From: an uncultured beta proteobacterium
GTDB lineage: Bacteria; Pseudomonadota; Gammaproteobacteria; Burkholderiales; SG8-39
NCBI GenBank assembly: GCA_902826155.1
Contig: CADEDU010000026.1
Location: 35,014 to 60,339 of the forward strand
DNA length: 25,326 bases
Reading direction: 5' to 3'
The notes under the pieces are model-generated. The model was not told where the DNA came from. It saw only the letters and a program-made list of their open reading frames with translations, and ran no database searches. The translations under genes were made by a program, and so were the position numbers. This document shows positions 1 through 7,928 of the stretch, in pieces (position 1 is the stretch's first letter; the number at the start of each line of letters is the position of its first letter).

Positions 1-2
1 CC

Positions 3-935
3 CGCATTCTCGTCGTCGGCGACGTGATGCTCGATCGCTATTGGTTCGGCGACGTCAATCGCATCTCGCCCGAGGCGCCGGTGCCGGTCGTGCGCGTTGC
101 GCGCACCGAGGAACGTCCGGGCGGCGCGGCGAATGTGGCCCGCAACGCGGCCGCGCTGGGTGCGAGCGTGTCGTTGCTGTCGGTGGTGGGCAGCGACGAA
201 GCGGGCGAGCGTATCGCAACGCTCGCTGCGGCTGAGCGCGTGAACACGGTGCTGCACCGGGACAGCACGGTATCCACCACGATCAAGCTGCGGGTGATCG
301 CCCGCCAGCAACAGCTGGTGCGCATCGATTTCGAGAACACGCCCAGCCGCGAAGTGCTCGCGGACAAGCTGAACGACTTCGAGACGCTGCTGGAGCGTTG
401 AGACGTGGTCATCCTCTCCGACTACGGCAAGGGCGGGCTCACGCATATCGTGCGCATGATCGAAATGGCACGTGTGCGTGGCAAACGCGTCCTGGTCGAT
501 CCGAAGGGTGACGATTACTCGCGCTACGCCGGCGCGCACGTGCTCACGCCCAATCGTGCCGAACTGCGCGAGGTGGTCGGGCGCTGGAGCGACGAGGCTG
601 ACCTGCAGCAGCGCACGCAGAAGCTGCGTGAGTCACTGCGGCTGCAGGCCGTGCTGCTGACCCGCAGCGAGGAGGGCATGACATTGTTCGAGCAGGGCGC
701 AGTGACGCACGTACCGACCCAGGCGCGCGAAGTGTTCGACGTGAGCGGCGCGGGCGACACGGTGATCAGCACGCTCGCCGTCATGCTTGCTTCGGGCGCA
801 TCGCTGCCGGAGGCGATGCGTGTCGCCAACCATGCGGCCGGAATCGTCGTTGGTAAACTGGGCACGGCGGTGGTGACGCGTGACGAGCTGCTCGCCGATC
901 TTTCGCACCGTCATCGGAATTCGACGCCTCACTAA
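3..935 (+). pseudogene. rfaE1: D-glycero-beta-D-manno-heptose-7-phosphate kinase, 5'-partial, interrupted by in-frame TGA
   Basis: PfkB/ribokinase-family kinase that phosphorylates heptose-7-phosphate at C1 in the ADP-heptose pathway for LPS inner core. The frame is already open at the window edge ([14 protein letters not shown], the family's N-terminal strand), so the start lies just outside. Later landmarks are the SPEAPVPV substrate segment, the GGAANVARN glycine motif, LSDYGKGG, and DVSGAGDT with the catalytic Asp codon at 756-758. Codon 399-401 is TGA, directly before DVVILSDYGKGG, and the same frame continues intact to 935. This is therefore a single nonsense codon, not a frameshift. 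A GGAG at 392-395 precedes a GTG at 405, so the C-terminal part could be re-initiated, but it would lack the N-terminal sugar-binding half. A sequencing error is as likely as a real lesion, since both halves look fully conserved. It is followed by hldD, the next-but-one pathway step. Confidence 0.85.
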
Positions 936-984
936 GAGTTGCTCACACTATTGCGGGATACCTCTCCCCAACCCCTATCTAAGC

Positions 985-1009
985 CGCCTGACCGTAATTC
1001 TGTCAGGCG
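985..1009 (+). other. Inverted repeat just upstream of hldD
   Basis: A perfect 8-bp stem (CGCCTGAC / GTCAGGCG) with a 9-nt loop ends 9 nt before the hldD ATG at 1019. There is no T-run after it, so it is not a classical terminator. It sits where the hldD ribosome binding region should be, and no clear Shine-Dalgarno sequence is visible there. Confidence 0.45.
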
Positions 1010-1018
1010 CATCAAGAA

Positions 1019-2026
1019 ATGGCCTCCTACTATCTCGTTACCGGAGCGGCCGGTTTCGTCGGTTCGAACCTGTTGCGCGCCTTGAACGATCGCGGCGTGA
1101 GCAACATCATCGCGGTCGACAATCTCGAACGCGGCGACAAGTTCCGCAACCTGATCGATGCCGATTTCGAGGAGTACATCGACAAACGCGAGTTTCTCCA
1201 GCGGCTGGAGGACGGCGAGCTCGACAACGCCATCGAGGCGGTGCTGCATCAGGGCGCCTGCTCCGACACCACCGAGCGCGACGGCCGCTACATGATGGAC
1301 AACAACTACCGGTACTCGTTGCAGTTGCTCGATTTCTGCATGACCGAGAGCGTTCCGCTGATCTATGCCTCGTCGGCGGCGGTGTACGGAGCAGGCACGT
1401 CGTTCGCGGAGGAGCGCAGCAACGAATCGCCGCTCAACGTCTATGGCTACTCGAAGTTCCTGTTCGATCAGATGGTGCGGCTTCGTTTCGACGAAGCCTC
1501 CTCGCAGATCGTCGGTTTGCGGTATTTCAACGTCTACGGGCGCAACGAGGCGCACAAAGGGCGGATGGCCTCGGTGGCGTACCACTTCTTAAAGCAGTAT
1601 CAGCGCGACGGCAAGGTGAAGCTGTTCGAAGGGACGGGCACTTACGGGAACGGCGAGCAGCGTCGCGACTTCGTGTCGGTCGAGGATGTGGTCAAAGTGA
1701 ATCTGCATTTCCTCGAGAATCCCGATGTCTCGGGCATCTTCAACGTCGGCACCGGCCAGGCCGGCACGTTCAACGACGTGGCCTGCGCGGTCATCAACGC
1801 ATGCCGACGCGAGGGCGGAGAGAGCGTCCTCACGCTCGATGCGCTGCGCCAACAAGGCGCGATCGAGTACATCCAGTTTCCTGCTGACCTGGTCGGTAAG
1901 TACCAGAGCTTCACCCAAGCCGACATCCGCAGGCTGCGCGAGGCGCGCTACGGCGATGCTTTTCTCGGCGTGGAAGCAGGCGTGGGGCGCTACGTCGAAC
2001 ACCTGCTCGCCGAAGGCCGGCAATGA
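1019..2026 (+). CDS. hldD: ADP-L-glycero-D-manno-heptose 6-epimerase
   Basis: NADP-dependent extended-SDR epimerase that converts ADP-D,D-heptose to ADP-L,D-heptose, the last step before the heptose enters LPS core. The 335-residue product opens with the Rossmann motif GAAGFVG (residues 9-15). It carries the catalytic YxxxK pair (Y142, K146) in VYGYSK, and the family landmarks HQGACSDTTE near 77-86 and RYFNVYGRNE in the middle. The length matches the roughly 310-335 residues of HldD/RfaD. The ATG at 1019 is the only start that gives the nucleotide-binding strand at the N-terminus. It lies 83 bp after the rfaE1 frame and its ATGA end overlaps cysM by 4 bp, so it probably belongs to a rfaE1-hldD-cysM transcript, a gene order I know from Burkholderia relatives. 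Confidence 0.95.
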   Translation: MASYYLVTGAAGFVGSNLLRALNDRGVSNIIAVDNLERGDKFRNLIDADFEEYIDKREFLQRLEDGELDNAIEAVLHQGACSDTTERDGRYMMDNNYRYSLQLLDFCMTESVPLIYASSAAVYGAGTSFAEERSNESPLNVYGYSKFLFDQMVRLRFDEASSQIVGLRYFNVYGRNEAHKGRMASVAYHFLKQYQRDGKVKLFEGTGTYGNGEQRRDFVSVEDVVKVNLHFLENPDVSGIFNVGTGQAGTFNDVACAVINACRREGGESVLTLDALRQQGAIEYIQFPADLVGKYQSFTQADIRRLREARYGDAFLGVEAGVGRYVEHLLAEGRQ

Positions 2027-2916
2027 GCGGCTATCCGAGCATCGAAGACACCATCGGCCGCACGCCGCTGGTGCGTCTGCAGCGGCTTCCGGGCTCGACC
2101 ACGAACACGGTGCTGGTCAAACTCGAAGGCAACAATCCGGCCGGCTCGGTGAAGGATCGGCCGGCGCTGTGGATGATCAAGCGCGCCGAGGAGCGCGGCA
2201 CGATCAAGCCGGGTGACACGCTGGTGGAGGCAACCAGCGGCAACACCGGCATCGCACTCGCCATGGTGGCGGCGATCCGCGGCTATCGGATGGTATTGAT
2301 CATGCCCGACAACCTGTCGATCGAGCGGCGCCAGTCGATGAAGGCGTATGGGGCCGAGCTGATCCTTACCCCCAAGAGTGCCGGCATGGAAGGCGCGCGC
2401 GACCTGGCCGATCAAATGGTGCGCGAGGGCAAGGGCGTGATCCTCGACCAGTTCGCCAACGCCGACAATCCGCAGGCGCACTTCGAGACGACCGGTCCGG
2501 AGATCTGGCGCGACACCAACGGCCGCGTGACCCATTTCGTTTCGAGCATGGGTACCACAGGCACGATCATGGGTGTCTCCCGGTATCTGAAGGAGATGAA
2601 TCCGAGCATCGAGATCATCGGCGCGCAACCGGAGGATGGGTCGAGCATACCGGGCATCCGCAAATGGCCCGAAGCCTACCTGCCGAAGATCTTCGACCGG
2701 CGTCGCGTCGATCGCGTCGAATCGGTGAGCCAGGCCGCCGCCGAGGAGATGGCGCGGCGGCTGGCGAGCGAGGAGGGCATCTTCGCCGGGATTTCGTCGG
2801 GCGGTGCGATCGAGATCGCGCTGCGCGTGAGCGCGCAGGTCCGCGACGCGACGATCGTCGCGATCATCTGCGATCGCGGCGACCGCTATCTCTCCACAGG
2901 CGTATTTCCCGGCTGA
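2023..2916 (+). CDS. cysM: Cysteine synthase B (O-acetylserine sulfhydrylase, CysM type)
   Basis: PLP-dependent fold-type II enzyme that makes cysteine from O-acetylserine and sulfide (the CysM class can also use thiosulfate). The protein has 297 residues. The PLP Schiff-base lysine is K44 in NPAGSVKDRPA, the substrate loop is TSGNTG (71-76), and the phosphate-binding turn is the Gly/Thr-rich SSMGTTGTIMG. The short form without a CBS tail, and the RPA after the PLP lysine, fit CysM better than CysK. It starts inside the hldD stop (ATGA overlap), which indicates translational coupling. Its link with LPS heptose genes appears to be one of operon position rather than biochemistry. Confidence 0.93.
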   Translation: MSGYPSIEDTIGRTPLVRLQRLPGSTTNTVLVKLEGNNPAGSVKDRPALWMIKRAEERGTIKPGDTLVEATSGNTGIALAMVAAIRGYRMVLIMPDNLSIERRQSMKAYGAELILTPKSAGMEGARDLADQMVREGKGVILDQFANADNPQAHFETTGPEIWRDTNGRVTHFVSSMGTTGTIMGVSRYLKEMNPSIEIIGAQPEDGSSIPGIRKWPEAYLPKIFDRRRVDRVESVSQAAAEEMARRLASEEGIFAGISSGGAIEIALRVSAQVRDATIVAIICDRGDRYLSTGVFPG

Positions 2917-2937
2917 CCCCGATCGATCGGCGAGCGC

Positions 2938-3723
2938 GTGACTCCAACCCTGGTCTTCGATATCGAAACCGTTCCCGACGTCGACGGCCTTCGAGCGGTC
3001 TACGAACTGGACGACACCCTGACCGATCACGACGTGGCCGAGCACGCTTTCCAGCGCAGGCGCGCGGCGAGCGGGAATGACTTCCTGCCGATCCACATGC
3101 AGCGCGTCGTGGCGATCGCCTGCGCGATGCGCGAACGCGATGCGTTTCGGGTCTGGTCGATCGGCACGCCCGCCGACGACGAACGCACGTTGATTCAGCG
3201 CTTTTTCGACGGGGTCGAGAAATTCACTCCGCAGCTGATTTCGTGGAACGGCGGCGGATTCGATCTGCCGGTGCTGCACTATCGCGGCCTGGTCAACGGC
3301 GTGAGCGCGCCGCGCTACTGGGACATGGGCGAGGACGATCGCGACTTCAAGTGGAACAACTACATCAGCCGCTATCACACGCGTCATCTCGACTTGATGG
3401 ACCTGCTGGCGCTCTACCAGCCGCGCAACAACGTCCCGCTCGATCAGATCGCCCGTTTGCTCGGCCTGCCCGGCAAGCTCGGCATGGACGGTGGCAAGGT
3501 GTGGGACGCCTTCCGGCACGGTGAGATCGGCGCGGTGCGCGACTACTGCGAAACCGACGTGGTGAACACGCACCTGGTGTTTCTCGCCTTCCAGCATATG
3601 CGCGGCGCGCTCGATGCGGCCGGACTCAAGTCCGAGACCGAACTGGTGCGCGCCACACTCACCAAGCAGAAGGGCAAGCATTGGCAGGAGTTCCTCGCCG
3701 CGTGGAAGCCCGGGCGCGGCTGA
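2938..3723 (+). CDS. Predicted 3'-5' exonuclease, PolB-like (DEDD superfamily)
   Basis: A 261-residue protein of the predicted 3'-5' exonuclease family related to the proofreading domain of DNA polymerase B (COG3298-like). The three DEDD motifs are visible: ExoI VFDIET (D8, E10), ExoII SWNGGGFDLPVL (D109) and ExoIII YCETD (Y203, D207), the YxxxD form of the DEDDy class. No polymerase domain follows, so it is a stand-alone nuclease. The start is taken as GTG 2938, which places DIET at residues 8-11 as in other stand-alone members. The stop codon shares its A with the rlmD ATG (TGATG at 3721-3725), so the two are translationally coupled. Which DNA or RNA substrate it trims is not known from sequence. 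Confidence 0.85.
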   Translation: MTPTLVFDIETVPDVDGLRAVYELDDTLTDHDVAEHAFQRRRAASGNDFLPIHMQRVVAIACAMRERDAFRVWSIGTPADDERTLIQRFFDGVEKFTPQLISWNGGGFDLPVLHYRGLVNGVSAPRYWDMGEDDRDFKWNNYISRYHTRHLDLMDLLALYQPRNNVPLDQIARLLGLPGKLGMDGGKVWDAFRHGEIGAVRDYCETDVVNTHLVFLAFQHMRGALDAAGLKSETELVRATLTKQKGKHWQEFLAAWKPGRG

Positions 3724-5027
3724 TGGGCGATGAAAACGCGCGCGTCGCGACCATCGAGTCGCTCGACGCACTGGGGCGGGGCGTTGCGCATCTCGAGGGC
3801 AAGGTCGTCTTCATCGAGGGTGCGCTGACCGGTGAGCAGGTCGAGTTCGAGACCGTGCAGCGCAAGCCGAGCTTCGATCGCGGTCGGGTCACGCGCGTCA
3901 TCCGGGCCAGTGTGGCGCGCGTAAGTCCGCGCTGTCCGCACTTCGGCGTGTGCGGCGGCTGCGCGTTGCAGCACATCGATCTCGGCACGCAGGTGGCGGC
4001 CAAACAGCGCGTGCTCGAAGACGCGCTCGCGCACGTGGGCAAAGTGCAACCCGAGAGCGTGTTCGCGCCGATCGTCGGGCTGGCGTGGGGCTATCGTCAT
4101 CGGGCGCGGCTGTCGGCGCGCTGGGTCGAGAAGAAGGGCGGCGCGCTGGTGGGTTTCCACGAACGCGGCTCGAGCTACGTCGCCGTCATGAACTCGTGCG
4201 AGGTCCTGCCTGCGCACGTGTCTAGCTTGATCCTGCCTCTGCGTGCCCTCATCGATACGCTGTCGATCGCCGAGCGGCTGCCGCAGGTGGAGGTTGCCGT
4301 CGGCCAAGCCGCCACGGTACTCGTGTTCCGCGTGCTGGTGCCGCCGACTGCGCCCGACGAAACGAAGTTGCGCGCTTTTGCCGATGCGCATGGCGTTCAG
4401 GTCTGGTTGCAGAGTACTGGGCCCGAGAGTGCGCGCCTGTTTCACCCGATCGAAGCGCCTGCGCTCGACTACCGGATCGAGGATTTCGGTATCGATATCG
4501 GATTCCTGCCCACCGACTTCACGCAGGTCAATCACGCGGTCAATGGTGTGCTGGTGCGACGGGCAATCGGTTTGCTCGCCCCGCGAGCGGGTGAGCGCGT
4601 GCTCGACCTGTTCTGCGGGCTTGGCAATTTCACCTTGCCGATCGCCCGGTGCGGCGCGTTGGTGCACGGCGTCGAGGGGAACGCGGGATTGATCCGGCGC
4701 GCCAAGGCGAATGCCGAGCGCAACGGCCTTGCCGCGCAATTTTCGGTCGCGAATCTATTCGAGGCAGGCGAGATCCCCGATCTCGCGGGCGCCGACAAGG
4801 TGCTGATCGATCCGCCGCGCGAGGGGGCGATCGAGGTGGTGAAGGCGTTGCCGGAATCGGGCGGCCCGCATCGCATCGTCTACGTATCGTGCGATCCGGC
4901 CACGCTGGCGCGGGATGCCGGCATGCTGGTGACGCTCAAGGGCTACCGTCTGGCGGGTGCCGGCATTGCCAACATGTTTCCGCACACCGCGCACGTCGAG
5001 TCGATCGCGCTGTTCGAGCGGAGCTGA
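3723..5027 (+). CDS. rlmD: 23S rRNA (uracil-1939-C5)-methyltransferase
   Basis: SAM-dependent RNA m5U methyltransferase of the RlmD (RumA) family, modifying 23S rRNA. The 434-residue protein matches E. coli RlmD (433) when started at ATG 3723; an upstream in-frame start at 3681 would overlap the nuclease gene by 43 bp. Residues 1-60 look like the TRAM RNA-binding domain. The 4Fe-4S ligands are C71, C77, C80 (CPHFGVCGGC) and C159 (NSCEV). The SAM fold shows DLFCGLGNF (295-303) and DPPREG (363-368). The catalytic cysteine is C390 in VYVSCDP and the general base is probably E426 in HVESIALFE. All key residues are present. The gene ends at a hairpin terminator shared with the convergent yccA-like gene. 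Confidence 0.95.
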   Translation: MGDENARVATIESLDALGRGVAHLEGKVVFIEGALTGEQVEFETVQRKPSFDRGRVTRVIRASVARVSPRCPHFGVCGGCALQHIDLGTQVAAKQRVLEDALAHVGKVQPESVFAPIVGLAWGYRHRARLSARWVEKKGGALVGFHERGSSYVAVMNSCEVLPAHVSSLILPLRALIDTLSIAERLPQVEVAVGQAATVLVFRVLVPPTAPDETKLRAFADAHGVQVWLQSTGPESARLFHPIEAPALDYRIEDFGIDIGFLPTDFTQVNHAVNGVLVRRAIGLLAPRAGERVLDLFCGLGNFTLPIARCGALVHGVEGNAGLIRRAKANAERNGLAAQFSVANLFEAGEIPDLAGADKVLIDPPREGAIEVVKALPESGGPHRIVYVSCDPATLARDAGMLVTLKGYRLAGAGIANMFPHTAHVESIALFERS

Positions 5028-5083
5028 ACGAGAGGGTGGGAAACGACGGGCAGGAAATACGCGCAACAAAACTGGGCAACAAA

Positions 5084-5105
5084 AAAGGCGGCTCGCGCCG
5101 CCTTT
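5084..5105 (-). terminator. Bidirectional intrinsic terminator
   Basis: The stem AAAGGCGGC / GCCGCCTTT (9 bp) with loop TCGC lies between convergent rlmD and the BI-1 gene. Read on the minus strand it is followed by six T residues, an excellent rho-independent terminator for the BI-1 gene. Read on the plus strand it ends TTTCTC, a weaker stop for rlmD. Confidence 0.85.
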
Positions 5106-5124
5106 CTCATGCAGGGCGAATCGA

Positions 5125-5823
5125 TCAGTCGCGATCGCCGCCCATGATTCCCAGCAGCTGCAGCAGGCTGGAGAAGATGTTGTAGATGGCCACGTACAAC
5201 GACAGCGTGGCCGAAACATAGTTGGTCTCGCCGCCGCGCACGATGCTGTTGATCTGGAACAGGATCACCGCCGACGAGAACAGGATGAAAGCCCCGAGCA
5301 GCGCCAGGTGCAGCACCGGGCTCTGCAGGAAGATGTTGGCGAGCACCGCGAGCATGATCACGATGAACCCCACCATCAGGAAGCTGCCGAGCTTGGAGAA
5401 GTCGCGCTTGGTGCTGCTGGCCACAGCGGCCAGGCCGAAGAACACCGCAGCGGTGCCGCCCGCGGCCATCATCACCAGTTGCCCGCCGTTACTCAGTCCG
5501 AGGACCGAGCGCAGCAGTGGTCCAAGCAGCAGACCCAGGAATAGCGTGAAGCCGAGCAGCAGGCCGACGCCAAGACCGCTGTCGCGGTTGCGCTCGATGG
5601 CGTAGATCCAGCCGTAGAAGATGACCATGATCGCGATCACCGAAATGATCGGATTGGTTCGCATGAACGACAGGTTGAGATTCATGCCCACCGCTGCGCC
5701 GATCACCGTCGGAATCAGGGTGAGCGCGAGCAGCAGATAGGTGTTCCGCAGGACGCGGTTCTGCGTGACGCTGATACTGCCGCCGAACGGGCTGTTCGAT
5801 GCCGGCTGATAACGCTGATCCAT
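5125..5823 (-). CDS. Bax inhibitor-1/YccA-type inner-membrane protein
   Basis: A 232-residue BI-1 family membrane protein with about seven hydrophobic segments and a conserved tail LLGIMGGDRD. VLRNTYLLLALT near the N-terminus, LLLGPLLRSVL, GGTAAVFFG and VANIFLQSPVLHLAL resemble E. coli YccA, a partner and substrate of the FtsH protease, more than the YbhL branch. The start at 5823 is supported by a strong Shine-Dalgarno sequence (GAGGAGA at 5831-5837, 7 nt spacing); a longer frame upstream is not credible. In many BI-1 proteins two aspartates in the last helices form a pH-sensitive Ca2+-leak pair. Here the matching positions read LFQINSIV and LYVAIYN, so both acids are absent, as I recall is also largely so for YccA. 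It is monocistronic and convergent with rlmD. Confidence 0.88.
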   Translation of the reverse strand: MDQRYQPASNSPFGGSISVTQNRVLRNTYLLLALTLIPTVIGAAVGMNLNLSFMRTNPIISVIAIMVIFYGWIYAIERNRDSGLGVGLLLGFTLFLGLLLGPLLRSVLGLSNGGQLVMMAAGGTAAVFFGLAAVASSTKRDFSKLGSFLMVGFIVIMLAVLANIFLQSPVLHLALLGAFILFSSAVILFQINSIVRGGETNYVSATLSLYVAIYNIFSSLLQLLGIMGGDRD

Positions 5824-6023
5824 AAAGGGCTCTCCTCTTCGTCGTTGGACCCTGCACGTTAGATGCGCAGTGACGGCGCGAAGTTTCCCGACCGGACCAC
5901 GAAAAATCAAGGGTTTATTTGTGACGGTCCCGGCCGGGCGGGTACTATCAGGATTCGCAATGGAAGCGAGCCGTGCTGGTGGCAAAGGTGTGGAATTCAA
6001 GTGGGCCGGCAGTTGCAGGTCCG
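5824..6023. other. Intergenic region upstream of the yccA-like gene and tRNA-Ser leader
   Basis: Apart from the BI-1 ribosome binding site, nothing codes here. On the plus strand TTGTGA (5919-5924) and TACTAT (5943-5948), 18 nt apart, could be a weak sigma-70 promoter reading toward the tRNA. No convincing minus-strand promoter for the BI-1 gene can be picked out. Short frames that run from here through the tRNA are not believable proteins. Confidence 0.4.
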
Positions 6024-6029
6024 TATAAT
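6024..6029 (+). promoter_or_regulatory. Probable -10 element of the tRNA-Ser promoter
   Basis: A consensus TATAAT is followed directly by a very G/C-rich stretch (TCGCGCCGCCGCGAG), the kind of discriminator seen at stringently controlled stable-RNA promoters. No good -35 hexamer stands at 16-18 bp. A transcript from here would run through the broken tRNA copy first and reach the intact tRNA about 150 nt later. The preceding bases GCAGGTCCG are shared with the leader of the gene at 22021. Confidence 0.5.
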
Positions 6030-6052
6030 TCGCGCCGCCGCGAGCGCAGCGA

Positions 6053-6093
6053 CAGCGGAGGGATGGCAGAGCGGTCGAATGCGGCGGTCTTGA
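6053..6093 (+). repeat. 41-bp direct repeat, copy 1 (5' half of tRNA-Ser)
   Basis: Identical to 6178-6218. It carries the 5' acceptor strand, D arm, 5' anticodon stem and anticodon of tRNA-Ser(UGA), and stops exactly at the last anticodon base. Repeat unit spacing is 125 bp. Confidence 0.95.
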
Positions 6094-6177
6094 CAATATC
6101 CGCGAGGATATTGCGGCGGACACTAACTTGCCGGTGGCAAGTTATGTGGGAGCCAAAACCGTTGTCGGTGTTCGAGG
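6057..6177 (+). pseudogene. Degenerate tRNA-Ser copy interrupted after the anticodon
   Basis: The first 37 nt match the intact tRNA-Ser(UGA) downstream without a mismatch, through the anticodon TGA (6091-6093). About 62 unrelated nt follow (6094-6155). The tRNA match then resumes with AAACCGTTGT (6156-6165), the 3' anticodon stem, and fades through a possible T-loop remnant (GTTCGA, 6169-6174). The variable arm and the 3' acceptor strand TCCCTCC are missing, so it cannot fold into a working tRNA even if the insert were removed. It lies between the probable promoter and the intact gene and should be part of the same precursor. Confidence 0.7.
6094..6155 (+). other. 62-nt insert with two perfect hairpins inside the tRNA copy
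   Basis: Two consecutive perfect inverted repeats fill most of the insert: CAATATCC-GCGA-GGATATTG (6094-6113, 8-bp stem, 4-nt loop) and TAACTTGCC-GGT-GGCAAGTTA (6124-6144, 9-bp stem, 3-nt loop). It begins right after the anticodon, next to the canonical tRNA intron position. It is far too short for a group I intron and encodes nothing. Its origin is unclear: it could be a small palindromic element or a rearrangement scar. Confidence 0.6.
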
Positions 6178-6181
6178 CAGC

Positions 6182-6269
<88 letters not shown>

Positions 6270-6292
6270 GGATCTGCACTGGCCCGTGGCGT

Positions 6293-7033
6293 TCAGTCCT
6301 TAGTCCACCATCCCGGATCCGGCAACTCGTCGAACACCTTCCTGAGCTGCCCGCCCCAACGACTGCGGATCATGCCGAAGTACGCGTCATCCTCGTCGAT
6401 CAGGATGTGCTGGCTGATCCTCAACTCGCCGGTCGTGTAGCAAAGCAGATCGAGCGGCAGTCCGACCGACAGGTTGGACTTGATGGTCGAGTCCATCGAG
6501 ATCAGCGCGCATTTCGCCGCTTCGTCGAGCGACAGCGATTCGGTCACGACACGATCGAGGATCGGTTTGCCGTACTTGGACTCGCCCAATTGCACGAACG
6601 GCGTCTCCAGTGTCGACTCGATGAAGTTACCGGCGGCGTAGATGTTGAACAGCCGCGGTGGTTCCTCGCCGATCTGGCCGCCGAGGATCAGATTGACGTT
6701 GAATTCGACGCCGAAGTCCTTCAGTGCCGCCGCGTCGTGCCGATAAACCGCGCGCACTGCCTCACCGACGACGGTTGCCGCGTCGAACATGGTACGCGCG
6801 TTCCATAGCGTGGCGCCAGCCGCGTCGGAGCGGAACGCCGAGCGCAGCAGGCTGGTGGTGGCCTGCGATGCGGCAAGATTGCCCGAGCAAAGGATCACCA
6901 GCACGCGGTTGCCCGGCCGTTCGAACAGGTGCATCTTGCGAAAGGTGCTGATCTGATCGACGCCCGCATTGGTGCGCGAGTCCGACAGGAACACCAGGCC
7001 CGCGTCGACGCGGATTCCCACGCAATAGGTCAT
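6293..7033 (-). CDS. Anbu-type proteasome-like peptidase
   Basis: A 246-residue Ntn-hydrolase of the Anbu (ancestral beta subunit, COG3484) family, a bacterial self-assembling relative of proteasome beta subunits. It starts MTYCVG. Removal of Met would expose Thr2 as the N-terminal nucleophile with no propeptide, and the supporting acid and base are D18 (SDSRTNAG) and K33 (FRKMH). The rest matches the family: SGNLAASQA, ILGGQIGEEPPRLFNIYAAGNFI and LGESKYGKPILDR. It is the last gene of a four-gene operon, 34 bp after the transglutaminase gene. Co-occurrence with transglutaminase-like, alpha-E and ATP-grasp genes is the known signature of Anbu loci. Native substrates are unknown, and Anbu proteins have been hard to show as active proteases. 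Confidence 0.9.
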   Translation of the reverse strand: MTYCVGIRVDAGLVFLSDSRTNAGVDQISTFRKMHLFERPGNRVLVILCSGNLAASQATTSLLRSAFRSDAAGATLWNARTMFDAATVVGEAVRAVYRHDAAALKDFGVEFNVNLILGGQIGEEPPRLFNIYAAGNFIESTLETPFVQLGESKYGKPILDRVVTESLSLDEAAKCALISMDSTIKSNLSVGLPLDLLCYTTGELRISQHILIDEDDAYFGMIRSRWGGQLRKVFDELPDPGWWTKD

Positions 7034-7067
7034 GGAGAGGCGGCGCTGCTCGTCTTGTAGGAGGCGC

Positions 7068-7883
7068 TTATTGTTGCTCGGATAGGGTGGGCGCCGCGTT
7101 GACTGCTACCTCCACCGCGAGCGATTCGCCGCTGCCGCCCTGACGCATGCCACGGACCGGCGAGGCATCGAGGAAGTCGCGGCCGATCGCCAGGCGACAG
7201 TAGGACTCGCCTGCCAGGGCGCGATGGGTGGCATCGAAGCTGACCCAGCCCCGGCCGTTCAGCCACACATCGGCCCAGGCATGGCTGGACACGTGGCTGG
7301 CGTCGCCCGCGTCGATATAGCCGCTGACGTAGCGGCCCGGGATGCCGGCTGCTCGGGCGCACGCGAGAAAGATGTGGGCGTGGTCCTGGCACACCCCGGA
7401 GCCTTGCGCGAGCGCTTCGGCCGCGGTGTGGTCGACGTCGGTGCTGCCGGTTTCGTAGCGGACTCGGTGGTGGATCTCGTCCATCAGGCGTCGCAGGGCC
7501 TGCTCCTGGTCGGTCGCCGCCGCAAGCGTCGCGCGCGAAAGCTCGAGAATCGCGGTGTTGGGATGCGTGAGTCGCGTTTCCACCAGGAATGCTTCAACCG
7601 GCAGCGTTGGTTCTTCGTAGATTGTCGCGCCCGGGGAAAGAAACGTTTCGACCGTGCCGTGCGCGATGATCCGCAGCTCATCGTGCGAAGCATCGAGCGA
7701 CATCACGTGCACCACGTTGCCGAACGCATCGCTCTGACGCCAGCGCCGGCCCGGTGCGTCGATGTGCCACTCGATGATGCGCTGGCCGGCATCGGCGCGC
7801 GGGGTGAGGCGCAGATACTGGATGCTGTAGCGCACCGGCGAGGCGTAGCGATAAACCGTTTCGTGACGGATGGTGAGCTTCAT
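7068..7883 (-). CDS. Transglutaminase-like cysteine protease with N-terminal bacterial transglutaminase domain
   Basis: A 271-residue protein. Residues 1-80 fit the bacterial transglutaminase-like N-terminal domain (beta-rich, starting MKLTIRHETVYRY), followed by a transglutaminase core at about 100-220. The papain-like triad is complete: C165 in GSGVCQDHAH, H201 in SSHAWADVWL and D217 in SFDATH. There is no signal peptide or membrane segment, so it should act in the cytoplasm. It lies 45 bp downstream of alpha-E and 34 bp upstream of Anbu in the same operon. In such operons it is predicted to cleave or exchange peptide/isopeptide bonds made by the ATP-grasp partner. No substrate can be read from the sequence. 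Confidence 0.92.
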   Translation of the reverse strand: MKLTIRHETVYRYASPVRYSIQYLRLTPRADAGQRIIEWHIDAPGRRWRQSDAFGNVVHVMSLDASHDELRIIAHGTVETFLSPGATIYEEPTLPVEAFLVETRLTHPNTAILELSRATLAAATDQEQALRRLMDEIHHRVRYETGSTDVDHTAAEALAQGSGVCQDHAHIFLACARAAGIPGRYVSGYIDAGDASHVSSHAWADVWLNGRGWVSFDATHRALAGESYCRLAIGRDFLDASPVRGMRQGGSGESLAVEVAVNAAPTLSEQQ

Positions 7884-7928
7884 CGGGCGGGGAGGGTGAG
7901 GGCGTCTTGCTGCGGCATCGTCGATCGA

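Noticed and set aside
399..401. TGA as a selenocysteine codon or programmed readthrough site in rfaE1
   Set aside because: The family has no selenoprotein members known to me and no distinct bacterial SECIS-type hairpin could be recognised right after the TGA; a point mutation or read error is simpler.
1990..3771. A 593-codon open frame on the minus strand
   Set aside because: Antisense to cysM and the exonuclease, both with intact motifs; low-complexity His/Arg/Ala composition typical of antisense shadows.
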